From positions 1 through 37,858 of the IMG/VR virus record IMGVR_UViG_3300005340_000058: a DNA stretch of 37,858 nt; one strand, written 5' to 3'. The stretch is from a virus. The notes below the pieces were generated by a model. That model saw only the letters and a program-made list of their open reading frames with translations, had not been told where the DNA came from and made no database searches. Made by a program: the position numbers and the translations under genes. Numbering within the stretch: the stretch's first letter is position 1; every line of letters begins with the position of its first letter. Of this stretch, positions 22,487 through 30,297 are shown one piece after another.

Positions 22487-23135
22487 AATTCTCGTCTTCC
22501 GGAAGAGTTGTAATGCGAGGATAGTATTCCTGAGCTTCCCATTGCTGACGGTCATTCAGGCGCTGATTATTCGCGTCGAATTTACCTTTAGCAAATGCAG
22601 CTTTCTCTAGATCCTCGTCCAATTCATACGCTCGGGACATACAGAATTCGTAGACCGATGTGTGATAGGAGAGAGGAACCGTGAGCGGGTCAGCTTCAGT
22701 CACAATTGTGGTCGGCTGCTTTGAATAGAAAATCTTCAGCCCGGCAACCTGGTCTGAATTAGGTGCAGGGAACAATGTAACCTTCCCCTGCCACACCATG
22801 AAGATTTCAGGAATGCCGGGACCATATGGACTGGTACCGGGGCTGGCGCCAAAGCCGTCAATGTATTCATTAAATTCTGCAAATGACATATGCTTCACGC
22901 GGAAGCCCTTGTATGTCATGCTCCGCAGAATCCACATGTCAGCTGGCAAATCGTATTCAGCTTGACCAATGAATGTGTCGGTCGTGCCAGAAGTCTGCAA
23001 AAGCTCTTCGTTCTGAACACAGATTTCTAGCTGAGCATCATTGATCCATCGAATAATATCATCTGACGTAACCTGAACCGAAGCTTCATCACCAAATGTA
23101 CGTTGTACGCGATTGATAATGTCTTGGACGTTCAA
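22452..23135 (-). CDS. Head-tail adaptor, tubular protein A-like (227 aa)
   Basis: The N-terminal helix pair (QDIINRVQRTFGDE, VTSDDIIRWINDAQLEIC) followed by strands (AEYDLPADMWILRSMTYKGF, LFPAP) and a helical C terminus is the standard podoviral adaptor layout (T7 gp11/P22 gp4 type). It bridges portal and nozzle. The start is TTG 23135 with GGGGAG about 10 nt upstream, a weak spacing. The C-terminal tail is Tyr/Asn/Gly-rich (ENYGNYGYWGGYF). Immediately downstream is the conserved 91-aa gene, then the nozzle. Confidence 0.8.
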   Translation of the reverse strand: MNVQDIINRVQRTFGDEASVQVTSDDIIRWINDAQLEICVQNEELLQTSGTTDTFIGQAEYDLPADMWILRSMTYKGFRVKHMSFAEFNEYIDGFGASPGTSPYGPGIPEIFMVWQGKVTLFPAPNSDQVAGLKIFYSKQPTTIVTEADPLTVPLSYHTSVYEFCMSRAYELDEDLEKAAFAKGKFDANNQRLNDRQQWEAQEYYPRITTLPEDENYGNYGYWGGYF

Positions 23136-23577
23136 GATCGATCAACTCCCCATTCGCGTTACGAACTCGGTAATAACTCTTCTGGTTGCGAAGTAGGCTT
23201 GCAGCCATTTCATGGTCTTGTTCGCGTTGTTCCTCGGCTTCTTTTGCGCGAGTCAATTCGAGCGCTTTTTCATAATTTTCGATGTAGCTCAGTTTTTGGG
23301 GGGAGTTTCGCTGATCCGCTTCAAAAACTTTCGCCAACAATCGTTCGTCGGCATCTGGTCCAAAGCAGACCGCATAGGGAGCCCGCCCCGGAGGATGTGC
23401 AATGATTCGGAAGGCAAGGTCTTCAGTGCTACGTTCGCTCGGCGGAATCCATTGCAGCTGAAGCGTTGAATCATAGTCCTGAAGAATCTCATTGATTCTC
23501 ACCTGCTTCTGACTAACAAAATGTCCATCAATAGGGAAATAGAAATTCCCATTCAAGAGCTTACTATCAATTGTCAC
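23089..23577 (-). CDS. Hypothetical virion-region protein (162 aa)
   Basis: GTG 23577 overlaps the previous stop (GTGA) and is preferred to the GTG at 23589, which lengthens the overlap. The N terminus is beta-rich (IDSKLLNGNFYFPIDGHFVS), and the middle has a long Glu/Ala-rich helix (LELTRAKEAEEQREQDHEMA). It overlaps the adaptor start by 47 nt. Position between the capsid/decoration gene and the adaptor suggests a head-completion role; unrecognised. Confidence 0.65.
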   Translation of the reverse strand: MTIDSKLLNGNFYFPIDGHFVSQKQVRINEILQDYDSTLQLQWIPPSERSTEDLAFRIIAHPPGRAPYAVCFGPDADERLLAKVFEADQRNSPQKLSYIENYEKALELTRAKEAEEQREQDHEMAASLLRNQKSYYRVRNANGELIDLERPRHYQSRTTYIW

Positions 23578-24155
23578 GGGTTTTCCCACTTGGTTGCAAC
23601 AATGTCAGCCACATAAATACTTCCAGCAGTAGCGGCTGCTGCCCCCGTAATTAGGCGCACGACCGTAGGCGCACCAAGATTTACGCGTGCATGGAATTTA
23701 GCCAAATCGGTGGTACCATTAACGCCGGGCACATTCAAAGTGGGCGTGGCCACGGTGACACCACCGACCTGGAACGCAATGTTGGTGGCTTCCACATTCG
23801 CTACAGTGGTACCGAGAATTGCAATGCTGCATTCAATATCCCATGTACCAGCAGCCAATGCGACAGTCGTTGCAATTGAAGTAGCAGCCGCAGGCGCAGC
23901 CTGCTTACCATTGGCGAAAATAGAAGTGGATCGACCGGCAAGCGGATTGGCAATAGTGATATTCTGGCCATCCGCAATCCGAATCTTGTTGTTCGGGTCT
24001 GTCTGATCCAGCTTGACCGTATTACCGGTGGGGTCAAGCGTCACTGATGAAGGAGCCCCACCACCCCCTGAACCAGTTGTGCGCTGAGCGTATTGCCCAT
24101 CCGCAATCTTGACAAATGAATTCTGAAGCATAGTATTTGTGGACTCGGGTTCAGC
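23574..24155 (-). CDS. Head decoration or spike-like protein (193 aa)
   Basis: After a short N-terminal linker (YAQRTTGSGGGGAPSS) the sequence is a run of beta strands rich in Thr, Val and Ala (TVALAAGTWDIECSIAILGT, TNIAFQVGGVTVATPTLNVP), a jelly-roll-like pattern common in decoration proteins and fibre heads. The start is TTG 24155, selected by AAGGAGG 3 nt upstream; the frame continues to 24230 but that passes through the terminator hairpin. It lies directly downstream of the capsid gene and its terminator. Function inferred. Confidence 0.65.
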   Translation of the reverse strand, partial: AEPESTNTMLQNSFVKIADGQYAQRTTGSGGGGAPSSVTLDPTGNTVKLDQTDPNNKIRIADGQNITIANPLAGRSTSIFANGKQAAPAAATSIATTVALAAGTWDIECSIAILGTTVANVEATNIAFQVGGVTVATPTLNVPGVNGTTDLAKFHARVNLGAPTVVRLITGAAAATAGSIYVADIVATKWENP

Positions 24156-24179
24156 CAATTGCCTCCTTCTGGGTAACGA

Positions 24180-24216
24180 AAAGGGCCGCAGTGAGGGTTT
24201 CTCACTGCGGCCCTTT
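24180..24216 (-). terminator. Strong intrinsic terminator just after the capsid gene
   Basis: AAAGGGCCGCAGTGAG (24180-24195) pairs perfectly with CTCACTGCGGCCCTTT (24201-24216): 16 bp with a 5-nt loop. In the - strand transcript the stem is followed by TTTTCGTT. It starts 28 nt downstream of the capsid stop and 25 nt before the next gene's TTG. It should enrich capsid mRNA over distal virion genes, a well-known arrangement. Confidence 0.9.
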
Positions 24217-24243
24217 AGGCAGCATCCCAACTGCGAGATCAGT

Positions 24244-25431
24244 TTAGCTCTCGGTCACATCGCTTACAAGACCGTGCGAATTGCGCCGGTGAGTACCGAG
24301 CTGGCAGTACTTGTAGAGCGTGGAATCGTACGCGTCGAATCCAATGACACGCTGCCACTTCGAACCATCTCGATCCATGAAGCTCCAGTCGCTTTCGCGG
24401 TAGATCTTCATTTCCTTTTCGTTGACAAAGTACATGCGGTTAGGCTGGCAATCCACATCCGCGATAAGCGGAATTTCACCGTTATCCGTCGTGAATGCAA
24501 GACCCTTAAATCCACCCTCAAAGTCCTTCGTGTCGCAGTATCGACGCTGCTGGACGAGGAGGTTGAAATAGGATCGACGGACGCCGAGAGTGGTGAAAAT
24601 AGCAGTCGTATTTCCACCATTGGTGTAAATGTCGTCGACCATCCGAATCATGAGAGACTCGGAAAGTGCACGGTTGGTTCCACCATTCGCATTGACCACT
24701 GCCTGCCAAAGAGGTTCGACCGTCGGGTCAATGTTAAAGAGCGTGCCCGTATTGGACACAATCTGCTGAAGGCCAATGATTTCACGGTTCAAGTTACCCT
24801 GACGCGTAATGAAGTCAGTGGCAATCACAGCAACCGCGGGACCGTCAATCGTGAAGTTGGTGTTCTTCGTGATTGCGGTAATCTTACGCGTCGAAGCCTT
24901 CTGCGTGGCACCCGTGGCATCGTAAATGTCGATGACCATGCCGACTTCGAGGTACTGCGTATTCGTGGCAGGAATCACGTTACCAGCGTTGGCGCCAGTA
25001 ATCGTAGCCAGGATACCCGCAGAGGTACCGTAAATCTGGCGGTTCATGTCCTTTGCAAGGTCACGCTGAATACCATTGACTTCCTCATCCAGAACGGACG
25101 CGAAAGCCTGGAAGTTCGACTGAGCCAATTCCATGCTCTGGCCCGAAAGTCGAATTGCACCATACTGGTAAGAAAGCGTTACCTGTGCACGGCCATAGCC
25201 CTGATTCTGAGCAGTCGGCAGCTGCTCCATTTCAAGTCGGGCACCAATTCCGTGGTTACGCTTGACGTGCACTGGGAATACAACGTACTTACCGCCAACT
25301 TCAGACGTCACACCTTCCGACGTCTGTTCAATTCGCTTAGAAGTCTTCAACCAGTTCTGGAGCTGCTCACGAATGCGAGGCTCGTAAATTTCCTTAAGGA
25401 TATTGGTTGCAGTGGTGAGCGTAGCTCCCAT
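24244..25431 (-). CDS. Major capsid protein, HK97-fold type (395 aa)
   Basis: The protein begins MGATLTTATNILKEIYEPRI, followed by an N-arm and E-loop-like segment (EVGGKYVVFPVHVKRNHGIG), a spine helix (NFQAFASVLDEEVNGIQRDL), central strands, and a C-terminal region with LIADVDCQPNRMYFVNEKEM that resembles the A-domain/P-loop of HK97-fold capsids. Length is typical and no protease domain is fused. ATG 25431 has AGGAGG 3 nt upstream. Scaffold precedes it and a strong terminator follows. I am sure of the role; the exact family is inferred. Confidence 0.9.
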   Translation of the reverse strand: MGATLTTATNILKEIYEPRIREQLQNWLKTSKRIEQTSEGVTSEVGGKYVVFPVHVKRNHGIGARLEMEQLPTAQNQGYGRAQVTLSYQYGAIRLSGQSMELAQSNFQAFASVLDEEVNGIQRDLAKDMNRQIYGTSAGILATITGANAGNVIPATNTQYLEVGMVIDIYDATGATQKASTRKITAITKNTNFTIDGPAVAVIATDFITRQGNLNREIIGLQQIVSNTGTLFNIDPTVEPLWQAVVNANGGTNRALSESLMIRMVDDIYTNGGNTTAIFTTLGVRRSYFNLLVQQRRYCDTKDFEGGFKGLAFTTDNGEIPLIADVDCQPNRMYFVNEKEMKIYRESDWSFMDRDGSKWQRVIGFDAYDSTLYKYCQLGTHRRNSHGLVSDVTES

Positions 25432-25445
25432 GCGCCTCCTGTTAA

Positions 25446-26228
25446 TTACTGCTGATTGGCATTTGCCCGGAGATATTGCTCAACGAGCTTCCGGGTCTCA
25501 TTGCCAGACAGCTTCGTTGGGTCAATTTGCTGAGAAGGGTAACCCGATCCCCCTTGAGAGCCTCCCATTACATTAGGCGCGAATGGGCGGGGATTGCTCT
25601 GAAGGAGTCCGTTACGCATTTCAGTGAAGGATTGCACGGCCTGCTCGCCGGACATTCCATTCTGCATCATTGCCAGAACGTATCGCTCGTCATAATCGCC
25701 AAACTTTTCCTTGAGGCTACTTAGTTCAGTTTCCAATTCAGCATCATACTTAGCCTGCTCTTTGGCCTGCTGCTCTTCAAGGATGATTTGGTTGACGAGA
25801 TTCAAATTCTGCTGAAGTGTATCGTAACGAGGGTCCTGGGCATTCGCAGCAGGATCGGCTTCGCCTTCCGGAGGCTGCTGTTCATTTCCAGGATTACCAG
25901 TCAGACCATAAGCCTGACCAAGAGCGTTGTAGACTTCCTGCGGATTGTTGTTGATTTGATACAACAGTCGCAGGCCGTTTTCCAATTCCTGAGGATCAAT
26001 TCCATGCTCAACGAAAGGCTTGTACGAATCATAGGCCTGAAGCTGAGAATTTGCACTCTCAATTCGCTGTTGAGCCGCCTGGTCCCACTTCTGGAAATGA
26101 GGTGTGACCATTTGATGAAATTGCTCAGGCAATACGCTCAGAACGTCATTCCAAGCCGGATTCGGCCCTGGAGGTTCAGATCCCGTCGAATCTCCGCCCT
26201 GTACCTGTCCGTCTTCAATTCCGTCCAT
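25446..26228 (-). CDS. Scaffolding protein (260 aa)
   Basis: Acidic, Gln-rich and largely helical, without Cys: an N-terminal disordered part (QVQGGDSTGSEPPGPNPAWN), central helices (VEHGIDPQELENGLRLLYQI, NLVNQIILEEQQAKEQAKYD), a disordered Pro/Gly stretch and a basic C-terminal helix (LSGNETRKLVEQYLRANANQ) as used by scaffolds to bind the capsid. It lies immediately upstream of the capsid gene and downstream of the portal, as expected. ATG 26228 follows GGGGAAAC. Confidence 0.85.
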   Translation of the reverse strand: MDGIEDGQVQGGDSTGSEPPGPNPAWNDVLSVLPEQFHQMVTPHFQKWDQAAQQRIESANSQLQAYDSYKPFVEHGIDPQELENGLRLLYQINNNPQEVYNALGQAYGLTGNPGNEQQPPEGEADPAANAQDPRYDTLQQNLNLVNQIILEEQQAKEQAKYDAELETELSSLKEKFGDYDERYVLAMMQNGMSGEQAVQSFTEMRNGLLQSNPRPFAPNVMGGSQGGSGYPSQQIDPTKLSGNETRKLVEQYLRANANQQ

Positions 26229-26262
26229 GTTTCCCCTTTTCTAGCCCGTACCTAAAACCCGG

Positions 26263-26305
26263 GCCCCGAAAAGCCTATAAGTGAATAAGGTCGGCTTCTC
26301 GGGGC
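26263..26305 (-). terminator. Hairpin before the scaffold gene, terminator-like
   Basis: GCCCCGAAAAGCC (26263-26275) pairs with GGCTTCTCGGGGC (26293-26305), 13 positions with one wobble on the transcribed strand, 17-nt loop. The - strand RNA then reads CCGGGTTTTAGG. It occupies the 125-nt gap between the 26354 gene and the scaffold. An AT-rich patch (TAATTTAAATAT on the - strand, around 26332-26343) just upstream might be a promoter element, but no clear -35 was found. Probably partial termination or RNA processing before the scaffold-capsid unit. Confidence 0.55.
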
Positions 26306-26353
26306 TGTGGGGGGATTAGGCCCTAGACCCATATTTAAATTAGCGGTTTCTTC

Positions 26354-26608
26354 TCAGTCGTGCAAGGGGGTGTATCGAGGACCCCCGTCAATAGACTTAC
26401 GCTTGGCCCGGACGAAACAATCCTTGGCCTGAAGAAGCAAATTCAAACCATGCGTAAGCTGCGGATCGTCAGTCTTGATATTCGTAAGCATCAATTCAGC
26501 CAGATCGTGACAATGCTTACTCACATCATACAATCCAGGAGGCAGGTGGTCATAATGAAACCAAACACCAACTTCCTGAATTGCGGGATGCCTGCCTTCA
26601 AGATTCAC
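26354..26608 (-). CDS. Acb2/Tad1 hairpin-domain-like protein, anti-defence candidate (84 aa)
   Basis: The sequence follows a pattern I know from actinophage proteins assigned to the Acb2/Tad1 hairpin domain: RHPAIQEVGVWFHYDHLPPG, a first helix ending LYDVSKHCHDLAELML, and a second helix with LTHGLNLLLQAKDCFVRAKR. Acb2 and Tad1 sequester cyclic nucleotide signals made by CBASS and Thoeris defences. Here the role is inferred from family pattern; ligand-binding residues cannot be checked by eye. GTG 26608 overlaps the previous stop. The gene lies inside the head operon, between small head genes and the scaffold, an unexpected place for an early anti-defence factor. Confidence 0.5.
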   Translation of the reverse strand: MNLEGRHPAIQEVGVWFHYDHLPPGLYDVSKHCHDLAELMLTNIKTDDPQLTHGLNLLLQAKDCFVRAKRKSIDGGPRYTPLHD

Positions 26609-26847
26609 GGGGTTGCCTTAAAGTTGAGCTTGAACTGATCCTGACCGCCAACAAATGGCGCGTCCTCTGCAACGAAATTCGCATTCGCCAGAACAACCGG
26701 CGCACCCGTGTCATTACGCAGGAATGAAATGTTGGCCTGGCCAGCTCCAGCACCCTTAGCATAAATAGTACCAGGACCAGTCTGACCGGCAGCGTTCTGC
26801 GCAATTACACGAGTGCCGGGAGCGAATACCGGAAGCGGAGTAGACAT
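26605..26847 (-). CDS. Small beta-rich head-region protein (80 aa)
   Basis: ATG 26847 overlaps the previous stop (TAATG). The sequence is beta-rich (PVFAPGTRVIAQNAAGQTGP, GAPVVLANANFVAEDAPFVG), which may be a small SH3- or OB-like barrel typical of head-completion or decoration proteins. No family recognised. It sits in a run of four small genes between portal and scaffold. Confidence 0.65.
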   Translation of the reverse strand: MSTPLPVFAPGTRVIAQNAAGQTGPGTIYAKGAGAGQANISFLRNDTGAPVVLANANFVAEDAPFVGGQDQFKLNFKATP

Positions 26848-27116
26848 TACTTACCCTTCTTCGAATCCGAAAGCTTCTTCATTCGACGCTCAATTGCACC
26901 GAACTTCTTGTCATCCACTCGCTGGTGCGACTTGAGCGAACCCCCGGCAGGATTGCCAGCGCTGCCTACAGGCTTGTTATTCGCTACCGTGGTGCCACTA
27001 GTCTTTACACCAAACTTCTGTTCCACGTAACCCTTCCCTTCCTTTTGCCAACGCTCGGCAATGTCAGGGTGCCGGGCGTACATGAATCGTTTTTGAGCTT
27101 CGCTCTTGAACGGCAT
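26847..27116 (-). CDS. Small basic protein with KSEAQKRFMYARHP motif (89 aa)
   Basis: The opening (MPFKSEAQKRFMYARHPDIA) is a conserved start of small phage proteins of unknown function. The rest is basic and poorly ordered, ending in a Lys-rich helix (FGAIERRMKKLSDSKKGK). Such proteins may bind DNA or the portal, but this is not established. ATG 27116 overlaps the preceding stop by one base (TAATG). Confidence 0.65.
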   Translation of the reverse strand: MPFKSEAQKRFMYARHPDIAERWQKEGKGYVEQKFGVKTSGTTVANNKPVGSAGNPAGGSLKSHQRVDDKKFGAIERRMKKLSDSKKGK

Positions 27117-27385
27117 TACGCCGCCGAAGCGGTCATGTAATTTGCAATGGTCTGCGGGTCCTGAATATTGCGAAGCGCAAACACCATGTCATTGACCGTG
27201 AGCGTATCCAAGCGAGCTACCGTGTAATAGGCGGGATTTGCCGTATTCAAGGCGCCACGAAGTGCGGAAATGCTTCCGTAATTGGATACGGTTGCAAGAA
27301 GGCTTCCAGAACCACCCTGATCAGGAACGGCTCGGAGTGAATTGACGAAATTAACGTCCGGGGGTGAAAGCTGAGTGAATGCCAT
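27116..27385 (-). CDS. Hypothetical head-region protein (89 aa)
   Basis: TAGGAGG lies 5 nt before ATG 27385, directly after the portal stop. Composition is Ala/Asn/Thr-rich and helical (ISALRGALNTANPAYYTVAR, TVNDMVFALRNIQDPQTIAN). Unrecognised; likely structural, given the context. Confidence 0.65.
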   Translation of the reverse strand: MAFTQLSPPDVNFVNSLRAVPDQGGSGSLLATVSNYGSISALRGALNTANPAYYTVARLDTLTVNDMVFALRNIQDPQTIANYMTASAA

Positions 27386-27394
27386 TTCATCCTC

Positions 27395-29632
27395 CTACAT
27401 TGGGGGAGGGGTAGGAATAGGCGGGGGAGGCAATGGGTTGGAACCAGTGGGATTGCCTCCCCCGCCTTGCTGGCCAGCCTCGGGGGAAGGACCGCCCATT
27501 TGAGGGGGTGGGGTCCCCTGGGGCGGTTGCTGACCAGCGGCAATTGCCTGAAGAGCTTCCGGAGGAACCTGACCGGATTCGAATCCACCCGACGTAACTG
27601 AATTCTGTCCAGGGAGCGGCATTGGCGCCCCAGGCATCATTCCAGTTGCCATCATATGCTGATTCACATGCTCTTCAAACAAAGCTCTTGTCTCAGGAGG
27701 TAGTGTCTCATACTCCTGAGATTTTCGGTATGTGTTGTGTACCTGAATATGTACCTGATGATTGTCGAACGAATTCACAGGAACAATCAGGGGTGGCTGA
27801 GTAGGATTACCAGCCATATCTACAAGTGGCTTCTGTGTATTTGGGTCGATCATAGCAGGTTCGCCCGTCATCGGGTCAACACCCTGGAACGTCTGCAAAT
27901 ACTGACTCAATAGATCCTGAGTCACCGCAGCCATTCGAGTGTTTTCACGCTGAGCCTGAGCTGAATCGACCTTCAATTCCTGATAGAGGTTTTGAACTCC
28001 GCCGACCTCCATCAATTCAAGACCCTTCTCCGGGGGAATAAATCCCTGACCCATGAGATCCATCAGAAGAGCTTGTTTGGCAGATTTCGAAGTCGGCAAT
28101 GCAGATCCGGCCTCAACGCGAATGTCAGTGTTGTTTCGGAGGTCACTCCCCTGAAAACTGACGACATTGAATTGCTGGTCCCGCCCTGCAACCTTGACAA
28201 TTCGCGGAGTATCCCAATACTGCTTGACATAGCAGAGGGTTTGATACCCGATCTTTTCGAAACCTTCCTCAATGTTCTGGAAGGTTGCAGAAAGCATTGA
28301 TTCATCCTGCTCCTGCAAAAAGTTAATTGCGGTGGCCGCAGTAACCCCAGAGGGAACTTGACCTTTTGAAACCTGATGCTGACCGGAAATGTCTTCCATG
28401 TCCATCAAGAGTCGGTCAATTTCTTGAAGAACATATGCAGGCAAATTCTGGAGCGGGAATGGCACCGGCTGAGGATAGCCGAGTTTGTAATTGATTACCT
28501 GGCCGGGCTCAGTGGTAATTTTGGCCGCATCAATCGAACCCTGAGCCGCCATAATCTGCGGATGCGCCATTCGGTTCTTTGCTTCAATGATCTGGCCCCG
28601 CGTGCGGTTGTATTCACGCTGTACAGGAATCAGGTCGTTGATGACACTGTCATAATAGAACCGTGCCGTAGGGAGGTGTCCGAATTTAATGAAAGGGTAC
28701 TGCTGATGAATATACGGATTACCTTCTACGAATTGGACGATTTGATCCCCGATGATGGTGTACATTCCACCATTGGGCATGAATTCGACATTTCCCGGCT
28801 TGACCCAGACCTCATAGCACAAGATTGCATTCTTACGAAAATCGCCAGCACCCACAAGCTGAAGAAAGCTATCATTAAGAATGTCATTGGCTTCCATCAC
28901 ATTCGGCTGAGCCTTAATGCCAGGGTAATGCATCTTTACCCATTCAGGACTCTTCGTCTGAATGTGAATGATGTACGGCTGATCTTCAATATCTTCCTGA
29001 AGCATATCAGGAACAAAGAGATGAAACGGTGTCACATTCTCATAGCAGAAATCGCCAGGATTGCCATCTGAGTCAATCTTCGTTGGGTCCCAATACGTCT
29101 TCATGAAACCGTTGCCGGTCGTCAGTGTCCACAATGCAGTTTGACGGAACGTGGCACCGATTTTCTTTTCACGGTAGACGCTATCCCAAATCTGTTCGCC
29201 CGCTAGAGCGGCGGCAGTGTCAGCGTCTTCCGACGTCGCCGGAACAATGGTCGCTGATGGCTTTTGAGCCGTGAGTTTCGAAAGTTCTGTGCGAATGATA
29301 GGGCGAATACGATTGAGAACAGGACGGGCACGATAATAAGGAGCAGGAGGAATGTAAAGGCGCACGCCAGTAGCAGCACTAGAAGCAGAACTGATTGGAA
29401 TGACTGCCACATTTTGCTTTCCAATGTAGAACGCCATATTAATGTACCACTGACGCTCGATCTGCTGTCGAATGGTACGGCATCGCATGTGAGAGGATTT
29501 GGTCCACTCGATTACACGATTCTGAAAATCAGCATCCTTGAGCTTGGCATTTCGCTGCTGCTGCTCGTCACTGCTTGAGCCGGTCTGATCGACACTTCCC
29601 GGCATCATTGATGCATTAGATGGTGTTCCCAT
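27395..29632 (-). CDS. Portal protein (745 aa)
   Basis: A large portal of the podoviral type: N-terminal helices (RTIRQQIERQWYINMAFYIG), a wing/stem region with RARPVLNRIRPIIRTELSKL, PVQREYNRTRGQIIEAKNRM and a crown helix, then a disordered C-terminal tail of about 130 residues rich in Pro, Gly and Gln. Length is close to the P22 portal class. ATG 29632 has AAAAGGAGG 3 nt upstream. It follows terminase and the small Cys-rich genes and precedes scaffold and capsid. Confidence 0.9.
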   Translation of the reverse strand: MGTPSNASMMPGSVDQTGSSSDEQQQRNAKLKDADFQNRVIEWTKSSHMRCRTIRQQIERQWYINMAFYIGKQNVAVIPISSASSAATGVRLYIPPAPYYRARPVLNRIRPIIRTELSKLTAQKPSATIVPATSEDADTAAALAGEQIWDSVYREKKIGATFRQTALWTLTTGNGFMKTYWDPTKIDSDGNPGDFCYENVTPFHLFVPDMLQEDIEDQPYIIHIQTKSPEWVKMHYPGIKAQPNVMEANDILNDSFLQLVGAGDFRKNAILCYEVWVKPGNVEFMPNGGMYTIIGDQIVQFVEGNPYIHQQYPFIKFGHLPTARFYYDSVINDLIPVQREYNRTRGQIIEAKNRMAHPQIMAAQGSIDAAKITTEPGQVINYKLGYPQPVPFPLQNLPAYVLQEIDRLLMDMEDISGQHQVSKGQVPSGVTAATAINFLQEQDESMLSATFQNIEEGFEKIGYQTLCYVKQYWDTPRIVKVAGRDQQFNVVSFQGSDLRNNTDIRVEAGSALPTSKSAKQALLMDLMGQGFIPPEKGLELMEVGGVQNLYQELKVDSAQAQRENTRMAAVTQDLLSQYLQTFQGVDPMTGEPAMIDPNTQKPLVDMAGNPTQPPLIVPVNSFDNHQVHIQVHNTYRKSQEYETLPPETRALFEEHVNQHMMATGMMPGAPMPLPGQNSVTSGGFESGQVPPEALQAIAAGQQPPQGTPPPQMGGPSPEAGQQGGGGNPTGSNPLPPPPIPTPPPM

Positions 29633-29642
29633 TCACCTCCTT

Positions 29643-30008
29643 TTAATTCTTGTTAAAAATGTCGAAATCAGAGAGCGGGTCAGAATCAGGGGACAAGGCG
29701 AGATTGGGGTCAATCCCACGCTCGGCATACGATTCAGCCATTCGCATTGCCATAGATTCGTCGTCCATGGGTACAGATTCCATAACGTGGCCGATGACAT
29801 TGTTTTCAGCTGTTAGTGCAGCATAGGACTGAATGTCATTCGCTGCCGCTAGTTTCGTCATCTTTTCGATCAGATCCAGCTGACTTTCGCTGTGGACTCC
29901 GCTCAATTCCACTGATTTGTGGAGTACCCACGCCATCCCCGCAATCGCTAGCCCCAAGATTACAACGACAATCCCGAAGAAGAACACTAGTAGAGTACCT
30001 GAAAGCAT
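29643..30008 (-). CDS. Single-pass membrane protein (121 aa)
   Basis: ATG 30008 has GAAGAAGGA about 5 nt upstream. Residues 4-30 (GTLLVFFFGIVVVILGLAIA, GMAWVL) are a clear membrane helix; the rest is an acidic soluble domain (MTKLAAANDIQSYAALTAEN, SDPLSDFDIFNKN). It overlaps the 3' end of the zinc protein gene (29836-30297) by 173 nt in another frame. Located directly before the portal; it could be a membrane-associated lysis or assembly factor. Unrecognised. Confidence 0.7.
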   Translation of the reverse strand: MLSGTLLVFFFGIVVVILGLAIAGMAWVLHKSVELSGVHSESQLDLIEKMTKLAAANDIQSYAALTAENNVIGHVMESVPMDDESMAMRMAESYAERGIDPNLALSPDSDPLSDFDIFNKN

Positions 30009-30297
30009 CGAATTCCTTCTTCATTCCACCGGCAACTTTGAGATTGTCTTTGGCTTCACGTCTAGCCAAATTCAAATCTTCAATTGGAACGTACCCGATA
30101 GCTCCAGCCAATTCACGTACGCATTCGGAGCAGAAGTAAACGGCCCCGTACCAATCTAGCTGAAGACCAAAGTCCACAAAGTAACGACCATCGCCCCCAG
30201 AATGGCGGCACACGGCACAATTACCTGGAGCAACATTTGGATTTTCATGAATTGAAAACCGACTTCCTGTCAAATCGATTTCGGGCAGAGTGGTCAC
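29836..30297 (-). CDS. Zinc-binding protein with overprinted C-terminal tail (153 aa)
   Basis: The N-terminal 95 residues look like a real domain: CAVCRHSGGDGRYFVDFG, then YFCSECVRELAGAIGYVP, giving two CxxC knuckles of one zinc site. From about residue 96 (MKKEFDAFRYSTSVLLRDCR) the frame runs through the membrane-protein gene and becomes Ser/Arg/Asp-rich and unstructured. Both reading frames are intact, so this is an out-of-frame overlap of 173 nt. The start overlaps the previous stop. Function unknown. Confidence 0.65.
   Translation of the reverse strand: MTTLPEIDLTGSRFSIHENPNVAPGNCAVCRHSGGDGRYFVDFGLQLDWYGAVYFCSECVRELAGAIGYVPIEDLNLARREAKDNLKVAGGMKKEFDAFRYSTSVLLRDCRCNLGASDCGDGVGTPQISGIERSPQRKSAGSDRKDDETSGSE

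Noticed and set aside
24139-25455. A long (438 codon) + strand open frame opposite the capsid gene
   Set aside because: It is exactly antisense to the capsid, decoration-gene start and terminator; its sequence (Arg/His-rich, repetitive) is unlike a real protein and there is no ribosome site.
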